Assembly (NCBI RefSeq): GCF_020386635.1
Contig: NZ_CP081942.1
Coordinates: 4,650,001-4,714,000, forward strand
Origin: Pseudomonas sp. MM211
GTDB lineage: Bacteria; Pseudomonadota; Gammaproteobacteria; Pseudomonadales; Pseudomonadaceae
Length of the DNA: 64,000 bases
Direction of reading: 5' to 3'
In this document: positions 19,215-27,900 of the stretch, piece after piece
Numbering within the stretch: position 1 is the first letter of the stretch
How the letters are laid out: each line of letters starts with the position of its first letter
Program-made: the position numbers and the translations under genes
Notes under the pieces: model-generated
Databases searched by the model: none
Told to the model about the DNA's origin: nothing
The model's input: only the letters and a program-made list of their open reading frames with translations

Positions 19215-19481
19215 TCCTTAACCCGCCACATATGCGCACCCGCAGATGACGCTTCGCCCGGCCTTTCGATGGCGCATAAGCGCACTCGGATCGCTCACGG
19301 CGGCTGGAAAACGCTGCGCGGGTGTTCCAGCCTGTGCACTGCTTTCACCTGCCTGGCCTTCGCGCGCGGCGCTGAACACAGGTGCTCAAGCGCAGCGACA
19401 AAGATGAAGGCCTCTTAACTTGTCTCGCGCCGGCCAGCACCTTTTACTTGTCAGCTTGTTGCTGTGCGGATTCGACTCGAA
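19215..19481. other. Unassigned intergenic sequence after tadF
   Basis: 267 bp, GC-rich, without a supportable gene, hairpin terminator or recognisable regulatory box on either strand. A lone CTTAA at 19414 has no partner half-site. Confidence 0.4.
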
Positions 19482-19901
19482 ATGCCTACACCGTCCCTTT
19501 ACGTACCCGCCACCAGCCGGGCCAAACGGCTCTGCTACCTGGTACTGGCCTACCTGAGCCTGGGGTGCGCCATACTCGGCGCTCTCCTGCCGGGGTTGCC
19601 CACCACCGAGTTCGTCCTGCTGGCCGCCTGGGCCTCGAGCAAAAGCTCACCGCGCCTGAACCGCTGGCTGCATGAACACCGCGTATTCGGGCCCATCCTC
19701 AACAACTGGGCCAATGGTGGCGTGATCGCCCGTCGCCACAAGCTGTATGCCAGCGTCAGCATGCTGCTGTGCTTCGCCTTGCTGCTGTGGCACACCCCAC
19801 CGCTGTGGCTGCAGCTCACCGCCGGTGGCGGCATGTTCTGCGGCGCTTGCTGGATCTGGTCGCGGCCCGAATCGTTGCCAGTGGAAAGCGCGACCGTCTG
19901 A
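19482..19901 (+). CDS. DUF454 (YbaN-like) inner-membrane protein
   Basis: Small membrane protein of 139 residues with the DUF454 signature: LGCAILGALLPGLPTTEFVLLAAWASSKSSPR is recognisable across about 29-60, followed by LNRWLHEHRVFGPIL. Two to four membrane helices are predicted by eye. Function of the family is not established. It sits between the tadF gene and the tadG operon and interrupts the tad order. ATG 19482 is preferred to the in-frame GTG 19464. Confidence 0.75.
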   Translation: MPTPSLYVPATSRAKRLCYLVLAYLSLGCAILGALLPGLPTTEFVLLAAWASSKSSPRLNRWLHEHRVFGPILNNWANGGVIARRHKLYASVSMLLCFALLLWHTPPLWLQLTAGGGMFCGACWIWSRPESLPVESATV

Positions 19902-19927
19902 ATTCCATTGCCTGGATTATCCCCCCC

Positions 19928-19987
19928 GTGGGAGGGGCTTTAGCCGCGACAGCTCTACTCAACCCTCGCCGCTAAAGCGCCTCCCAC
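19928..19987. repeat. REP-type palindrome
   Basis: GTGGGAGGGGCTTTAGCCGCGA is found at the left arm and the complementary CGCCGCTAAAGCGCCTCCCAC ends the element, giving a 60-bp imperfect hairpin of the common Pseudomonas REP class. It lies just after the DUF454 gene and may also stop transcription. Confidence 0.7.
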
Positions 19988-20076
19988 AAGCGGCGTTCGA
20001 ACAGCCGTGATCGGACAGTTGCAGCACCGAGCAACGCCTGCCAAACCGCCCGCTGCTCCACGTCCCCAGCCACTCC

Positions 20077-20106
20077 CTTAAGCATTCTTAATGAAACGAT
20101 GATTGC
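20077..20106 (+). promoter_or_regulatory. Conserved box plus TTGC element upstream of the tadG-exporter operon
   Basis: CTTAA-GCATT-CTTAA (20077-20091) is identical to the box at 8490. It is followed by TGA and by TTGC at 20103, the same 11-nt offset. A TTGCTT / 17 bp / TTATCT promoter can be drawn from it. The leader to the tadG ATG would be about 140 nt. No other promoter is apparent before 36128. Confidence 0.7.
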
Positions 20107-20277
20107 TTGCGGTTGGGAATTATTCTTATCTTTCACACTCCGCGCCTGATCTCTTCCGGGCGTCCACTGAAAGGCAAGATTTCCGATGCATGCACTCCCC
20201 TTCGCCCCCCAGCTTCGCCATCCGGGAGTGTCATCGACTCATGCCGTGCAGCCAGGCAGCCACGACGGGCAACGGTC

Positions 20278-21882
20278 ATGATCAGCGCTCGCCGTCAGCG
20301 CGGCAGTATCGCGCCCTTCATGGTGCTGGCCCTCGGCGGCGCCCTGCTCGCCACCGCTTACGCGATCGATACCAGCCGCATGGTCAACAGCGCTTCGCAG
20401 GTCAAGCGCGCCACTGACCTGGCGGCCCTCGCGGTCGGCCAGGAGCGCCTGGCGAAGGGCGAAAAACCGCTGGAAGACTTCAAGAAGCTGGCCTACGGCT
20501 ACGTCATCAACAACCTCGGCCTGGACAGCACCCTCGCCGCCCAGATCGACGAAGAAACCCTTACCCTCAGCGAGCAAAAGGACGACCAAGGCCGCACCCG
20601 CTACAAGGTCGCGGTGACCTTGCAGGCCGATGCCGAAATGCTGGGCACCGAAACTCGAGACATCCACATTCACTCCACCGTCGAAGTACAGCCCAGCGCC
20701 CTCGAAGTGGCGCTGGCCCTGCCCAACACCCTTTCTGAGAATGCCGCCAATCTGGCCGTGCTGCGCCGCCTGGGTAAACACTTCGCCGAGAACCTGGTGA
20801 AGGGTCGCGATGACGCCTGGCTGGCATTGGTGCCCTACAGCCAATCGGTGAACGTCTCGCCCGACTACACCAACCCAGAGTCCCGTGCCCCCGCAGGCCC
20901 CAGCGCCAATCATGCGCAACGTTTGAACAGCTGGGCGATGGCCAGCGCTCTACGCCCGATCGAACTGACCTCGCTGTTCCGCACTGGCTACGCCGGCCTA
21001 CATGACCGCCGTATTCCGGATCGGCGCGCCAACCTGCTGTGCATGTACCGTGGCCTGAACCGGGGTGATAACTACTTCTGGGATGACGCCCCGAGCGGGC
21101 AATTCCACATCTACTACCGCCACGACCTGCCTGAGAACGGCAGTCCCGGCGCCACGCCGATCCGCTGGATCGGCCCCAACCCGATGTTCGGTCAAGCCAC
21201 CGGCATCAACGACACCCGCTGGATGGTTGCCGACAGTGGCTGCCCATCTGCCCCTCTGCTGCCACTGAGCAACGACATGGACAAGATCGAGGAACGCCTC
21301 GATCAGATGTCCACGCGCTTCAACGTCAACTACGCCATCGCCATGGGCTGGAGCGCCATGGCCCTGGCCCCGGCCTTTCGTGGCAGCAGTGGCTGGAACC
21401 TGCAGGACGAACTGCCCAAGGACTTCAAGGAAGATGGCGGCGACAGCTACAAGGCCATCGTCATGCTGGTCAACACCACCGGCCAACGCTGGTTCGACAG
21501 CGACAGCTACAACGCGGACACCGCTCAGGCCATCGATGGCGAGACCGGCACGGATGGCGAAAATCAGAGTTTACGAACACGACGCTTCGCCCGGCTGTGC
21601 GACAGCTTTCGCGAACGCAAGCTGCGCTTCTACCTGATAGCCATCGGCCAGGACGAGATAGAGAACAACGACCTGGGTGCCGAAGACAGCACGATCGACG
21701 GCGCTTCGGATTTCCGACGCCTTGCCGGGCCGGGCCTGGCCCGCTGCGCCGAACAGGCTGGCGACATCACCTACCTCAAGGGTTTCGACTTCGCCGCCGC
21801 CGAAGGCCAATTGCAAAGCCGGCTCGACGCAATTCTCGACGACATCCGCCGGCAGGGCTCCTACGTACGCCTGGTCGAGTAG
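20278..21882 (+). CDS. tadG: TadG-like pilus assembly protein
   Basis: Minor pseudopilin-like Tad protein of 534 residues with the TadG/Tad N-terminal segment: RQRGSIAPFMVLALGGALL, then YAIDTSRMVNSASQVKRATD. A long extracytoplasmic domain follows with two or more cysteines (LLCMYRG, DSGCPS, RLCDSFRE). The C-terminal region resembles the von Willebrand-like part of TadG proteins but I cannot see a complete MIDAS. ATG 20278 is chosen over the open frame from 20107 because the pseudopilin segment then lies at the N-terminus. It is split from the other tad genes and is the first gene of the giant-protein operon. Confidence 0.8.
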   Translation: MISARRQRGSIAPFMVLALGGALLATAYAIDTSRMVNSASQVKRATDLAALAVGQERLAKGEKPLEDFKKLAYGYVINNLGLDSTLAAQIDEETLTLSEQKDDQGRTRYKVAVTLQADAEMLGTETRDIHIHSTVEVQPSALEVALALPNTLSENAANLAVLRRLGKHFAENLVKGRDDAWLALVPYSQSVNVSPDYTNPESRAPAGPSANHAQRLNSWAMASALRPIELTSLFRTGYAGLHDRRIPDRRANLLCMYRGLNRGDNYFWDDAPSGQFHIYYRHDLPENGSPGATPIRWIGPNPMFGQATGINDTRWMVADSGCPSAPLLPLSNDMDKIEERLDQMSTRFNVNYAIAMGWSAMALAPAFRGSSGWNLQDELPKDFKEDGGDSYKAIVMLVNTTGQRWFDSDSYNADTAQAIDGETGTDGENQSLRTRRFARLCDSFRERKLRFYLIAIGQDEIENNDLGAEDSTIDGASDFRRLAGPGLARCAEQAGDITYLKGFDFAAAEGQLQSRLDAILDDIRRQGSYVRLVE

Positions 21883-21939
21883 CCCCTGCCTCCGCGCCGT
21901 CCCTTTTATTTTCGCTGTTCATTGTCCTGGAAGACTGCC

Positions 21940-24900
21940 ATGACCACACGCAAGCCCTCGCAACGCTATTTCCATGCCCTGGCCCTGGAGCCGCGCATCC
22001 TCCTCGATGCCGCAGCCGTCACCACTGCCGCGGAAGTAGCCGCTCAGGTCGATGCGCCGGCCACTGCCGATGCGCCGGGCGTGGAAGCAACGCCAATCCA
22101 GAGCACCATCACCATCACCGACAGCACCACCAGCTTCCCGCCGGTGGATCTGTTCAAGGACGTCAGTGTTTCCCTGGAGACAGGTGGCGGCTTCAATGAA
22201 CTGGCCGACCTGGTCATTACCATCGATCGTACCGGCAGCAACCAGGCGCTGGTGATCGATGGCAAGAGCATCGAACTGGTTGCCGGCAGTGGCACAACGC
22301 GGGCCAACGACACGGGCTACGTCTACAACGTGAGCGTTTCCGGCACGACCACAACCATTACCCTATCGCTTAACTCATTCGACCCCGAGCCACAGAACGT
22401 AAGCACCCTGATCGACACTATGTCCTACCAGGCGCTCGACAAATCCGTCGCCAGCGGCACCGTTGCTGTCACCCTGAAAAGCCTGAGCGATGACGGCGGC
22501 CAGACCACCGACCTGAGCGCGATCAAGACCACGGTCGAGATCGACAGCCGGGTCAATGTGCCGCCGGTGATTTCAGGCGACATTCTGAAAGAGGCAGAAG
22601 CCCTCAACGCCGGCGTGCTGGCTGGTTCCACCGAGGTGGCCTACTCGGCCGACGGCAAGTACGTCTACGCCGCTGGCTCGAACAGCAGCATCAGCGTGTT
22701 CGAGGTCAGCGGCACCGGCAGCCTGGTACTGAAGCAGACCCTGACAGGCATTCAGGATCTAGGTACGGTCAAGCACATGGTCGTGAGCGCTGACGACAAG
22801 TCGGTCTACACCGCATCCAACAGCGGCACACTCGTACTGTTCAACGTCAATGCCGATGGTACGTTGAGCCGTAACGCAAGCATTGCGGTTGGCGATACCG
22901 TGACCGGTAGCATCGCCATCTCCGACGATGGCAAGCAGCTGTTCGTTGGTAGCCAGTGGAACGGCCTGTATGTATTTAACCGCGATGTCGATACCGGTGC
23001 CCTGACACTGCTTAACCGCCCTGAAGGCCGTAACGGGGTGGTGACCACCTCCGGCGACTACGTCTACGTGACCTACGCAGGGGCTGGCATCGTGACGCCT
23101 CCCAGCCTGTCGGTTTACCAGCGCAGCGCCTCGGGCACCGGCGCGCTGACATTGGTCGACAGCATCAACATCAGTGCCGCTGGTACCGATTTGGTGGCCT
23201 CCGAAGACGGCCGTTACCTATACGTCGGTAACGGCAATGGCATCACTACCTACCACCTGGGTGCCGACAACAGGCTGACCCAGGCCAATGTCATCAGCAA
23301 TATCCCGGTTGGTAGCCTGTCGCTCAACACAGAGGGCAGCCGTCTCTACGCCGCAGCCACCAACGGTACCGTGCACATCTACAGCGTGGCGGACAATGGC
23401 AGCCTGACCAAACTGAGCACGGTAACCAGCACCTCCAATGGCCAGGAAATCACCGTCTCCGCCGATGGCCAATCGGTGCTGATTTCCGGCAACGGCCTGA
23501 GCCGTTTTTCCTCGATTCAGACGCTGATCCGGGGTGAGGAAATCGCCCTGGCCAACGGCCTGACACTGGGCGACGCCAACTTCGACAGACTGGCCAGCGG
23601 TTCCGGCGACTACAGCGGCGGCAAACTGCTGATCAGCCGTGAAGGCGGTGCCTCCAGCAACGACGTATTCGGCTTCGCCAACAGCAGCAGCCTGCGTCTG
23701 GAGAATGGCGACGTGCTCAAGGATGGCCAGGCCATCGCCACGTTCAGCCAGAGCGGCGGCAGCCTGACCATCACCTTCCTCGCGGGCACCAGCCGCGATG
23801 ACGCCAACGCCGTCCTGCGTCAGGTGACCTACAGCAACGATAGCTCGGCAGATGCCAACGGCAGCGTGGTGACACTGGCACTGCGCGCCAACGATGGCCA
23901 GGTGGACAGCCCGACCGTCAGCCTGGATGTACTGTTGACCAACAACACCGCACCGGAGCTCACGACCACCCCAGTCAGCAACGCCGGCTATGACACCACC
24001 GGCACGGTCACCGCCCTGTTCAAGGACACCACCATCAGCACGGGGGAAGTCGGCCAGTCGATCATCCAGCTCACTCTGAACATCGACGGGCTGAACAACG
24101 TCGCCAACGAATTCATCATCGTCGCTGGAACGCGTATCGACCTGTCGCAGTCCGGCAGTGGCAACGCTGGCGCTTACAGCTACACCTATACACGCACTGG
24201 CGACAGCGCCACGCTGGTAATCACCAGCAGTGGCATCAACGCGGCAACCGCGCAGACACTGGTTAACGGCATCGCCTACGTCAACGACACCACCCAGGCC
24301 ATCACCGGTATCCGCACGTTCACCCTGGCGAGCATTCAAGACAACGGCGGCAGCGGCGGTGGTGGCGACGACACTGGCGAGCCGGCCATCAGCGCCAGCA
24401 TCGCCCTGGCGATCAACAATGCGCCGCAATGGCAGAGCGACGTCAGCGACCCTGACCGCACCCTGTATTACGCCGACGGGACATTGAACGGCTACGCCGA
24501 TCGCGTCACCGACATCGTGTTGTCTGCAGACGGCAAGACATTGGTCATCAGCGGCAGTACAGGTGAGAACGCTGCCGGCACCAGCTACCTGCGAATCTAT
24601 TCGCGCGATACCGCAACCGGTGAGCTGACCCTGCTACAAACCTTCACCCAAGGCGCCAGCGACAACCCAGCCATCGAGGCCATCGAGGTCAACGGCCTCA
24701 ACGCGATCACCAGCATGGCCATGCACGGCAACAACCTTTACCTCGCCGGCAATACGGGCGATGCCGCTGTCTACTCCCTGGTGCGTTTCACCTACGACGC
24801 CAGCACGGGCCAATACAGCTATGCCGGCATTGCCGCCACCCAGGGTGTCAGCGCCGTAACCGGCCTGGATGCACAGATAGCCGAGATCGTGATCTCGGCG

Positions 24901-27900
24901 GATGGCAAATCGCTCTACACCATCAACGGTATTTCGACCATCGATGGCGCGACCGGCAAATCCTTACTGGCACAGTTTTCCATCGACTCGCAATCCGGCG
25001 CACTCACCTACCTTGGCGCCTATCAGGGCGGCTCAGCCGACCTGGGGATGAATGCGCCAAGCGGCATCGTCGTGTCCTCCGATGGCAAGTCGGTTTACGT
25101 GGCAAACCGCAGCAACAGCATGATCACGGTATTCATCCGCGACACTCAGACGGGCGTGCTGACCTACAGCGGTTTCATCAACAGAACCACGATTGCCGCC
25201 GATAGCGACAGTGGTGTCCAACCGAGCAACAACTACCTGGAAGAACTGCAAGACATCGTCATCTCCCCGGACGGCAAGTACGTCTATGTCGGCTCGGGAC
25301 AGCAAGCGACCCTTACGGTTTTCAGCCGTGATGCCGCAGACGGCAGCCTGACCTATGTCAGCACCCTGTCGCTCTATGCGCACGTGACCTCTCTGTCGAT
25401 CCGCGAGATAGCCATGTCGAGCGACGGCTCCGCCCTCTACGTCGGCTTCAACGGTGGGCCGCTGGCAGTGCTTAGCCGTGACAGCGTTACCGGGGCCGTG
25501 GCCTTCGTCAGTAGCCTCAATACAGGAGCACGCTCCAACCAGATTGCAGTCAGTGCTGATGGCCTGAACATCTATACCGGTCGTAGCCAGTTCACCAGCG
25601 GCGTGGTCATTCTCTCCGCCCTGCCCAACAGCACCTATGTGGCCAGCCGGCCCAGCACACCATTTAGCGATGGAATCAGTTTTTCCGACCCGGACTTCGA
25701 GGCGGCGAACAACTACCAAGGCGCCGAACTGACCATCAGCCGCAGCGGTACCGCATCGGCGAACGATCTGTTCGGTTTCCAGAAAGGCGCAGTCCTGGAG
25801 CTGGTCGACAACCAGATCATGCAAGGCTCCACGGCAATTGCCGAATTCGTCTCGGTAAACGGCACACTGACCATCCGTTTTATCGCCGATGTCGACAAGG
25901 CCACCGCCAACCAGGTGCTACAACAGGTCACCTACCACAACGACAGTGCCGAGCCACCTGCGCGAGTCGAGCTAAAACTGACCGTGGGCGACGGTGGCAA
26001 ATCCGCCGATATGACACTGGCATTGCTGCGTGCTACAGCCACTCCAGACCCCACGCTCGCAGCCAACGGCCAACAGGCTTCGCTTACCATTGGCACAGGC
26101 CCTCTTCCAGGCCCGGTCGATCTGTTCCAACAGGTAACGGTTTCCCTCGATGACGGTGGCGAGCCACTGACCGACCTGGTGATCACCGTCGATCGCAGCG
26201 GCGCCGACCAGGCCCTGGTCATCGATGGCGAGGAAATCACCCTGCAAGGTGGCAGCGGCCAGACCAGCGCCAACGGCTACCAGTACGTGGTCGAGGTCAA
26301 CAATGGCGTGACCAGTATCCGCGTCAGCATCGATTCCTCGAGCAACGCCGCCACCCCGGAAGCCACCGCCACCCTGATCGATGGCATCGCCTACAAGGTG
26401 CTGGCCGATACTGCCGCTACCGGCACAGTCACCATCACCCTGGCCAGCCTGAGTGATTCGAGCGACCAGATCGAACCGGGCATCAGCGCCAGCGTTATCG
26501 TGCGTGACCAGCGTCAGTTGCCCACCCTGGGCGCGGAAACCGGATCGCTCGACTACGCAGATCTGCTCACTCAGCTCGATGCGAATGGCAACAACCAGTT
26601 GCAGGGTATTCAGGGCATCACGGTTATCGGCGACAAGGTCTACGTCGTGCGTTCGGCAACCAACTATGTGTATGACGAAGAAACCGCGACCGGCTCGGAC
26701 GTCTTCTACAACACGATTTCCGTCTACCAGCTTGGCGCGGATGGCTCGCTGCAACTGCTCGAGAGCAAGGAAGCCAATGGGCTGACCGGTGCCGCGACGC
26801 TGCATGCCTCGAAAGACGGAAGCACTCTTTACCTGATCGGTGCCGATGGCGTGGCATTGTTCAACGCGGCCGATCTGCAGCAACTCGGCACGTTCGGGAA
26901 TGACCTCGGCCTGGTGAGCGCTGTCGTGGCCCAAGGCGACACTGTCTATGTGACGGCCAATGACAAGCTGCTGGTGTTCAGCCGCAGCGGCGCCACCCTG
27001 ACGCTGGAGCAGACGCTCGAAGATGCCGGCGCTACAGGCATACAACTCGATGGTGCCAACGCCATCAGCCTGTCGCCCGATGGCAAGACTTTGTACGTCG
27101 CCACCTCTGGTGGCGACACGCTGGTCAGCGCTTTCAGCATCGCAGCCGATGGCTCGCTAACGTTCAAGCAAGCGGTCGCCGGTTCCAACGCTGCCGAGTT
27201 CGGTTACTACGCCTCTGAACTCAATCTGTCAGCCGATGGCAAGACACTGTATGTCATCGACGGTAACTCGCTGCTGCACGTGCTCAACGTCGCAGCAGAC
27301 GGCAACCTGAGCGCTGTAGCCACTTTTGAACTGGGAGAAAGCGGCAGTATCACCGCCAAGGGTGTCATTGTTTCTCCAGACGGCAAGAGCGTGGCGGTGA
27401 TCGGTGCCCTGGGTACGAGTGGTCGCTACAACACCTACGGCATTTTCCTATACAGCCGCGCAGAAGATGGCTCTCTCACTCTCGCTCAGAAAGTTGAAGG
27501 CTTCGGCGACTATGCCAACTTCGCGGGCACCACCTTTAACGAAGTGCGCCATGCAGCGTTCAGCGCCGATGGCAAGCAGCTCTACCTCACCGGTGTATTT
27601 CAAGGCTCAGGCTGGAATGAAGGCTTACTGGTCATCGACCTGAAACCAGCCGCCGTGACCTTTACCGAGCATGGCGAACCTGTCGCCCTGCTCCCCGGTG
27701 GCACGCTGGCCGACCCACAACTGGATGCAGCGGACGACTATCAAGGCTCCAGCCTGGTGATCGAACGCAGCGGCGGCGCCGGGGACGGCGATGCCTTCAG
27801 CTTCCTGAACGATAACGGCCTGGAGCTGAAGGACGACGGCAAGATCTGGAAAGGCGCAACCGCAATTGCCGAGTTCGTGATCGGCGCCAATGGCAAGCTG

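Noticed and set aside
19410..19425. Fifth CTTAA box near 19414
   Set aside because: Only one half-site; no partner at the required spacing and no TTGC element.
23218..24429. 403-residue minus-strand open frame inside the giant gene
   Set aside because: It is opposite a frame with clear protein repeats, has low-complexity Ala/Gly/Asp-rich composition and no ribosome-binding site; high GC makes long antisense frames common.
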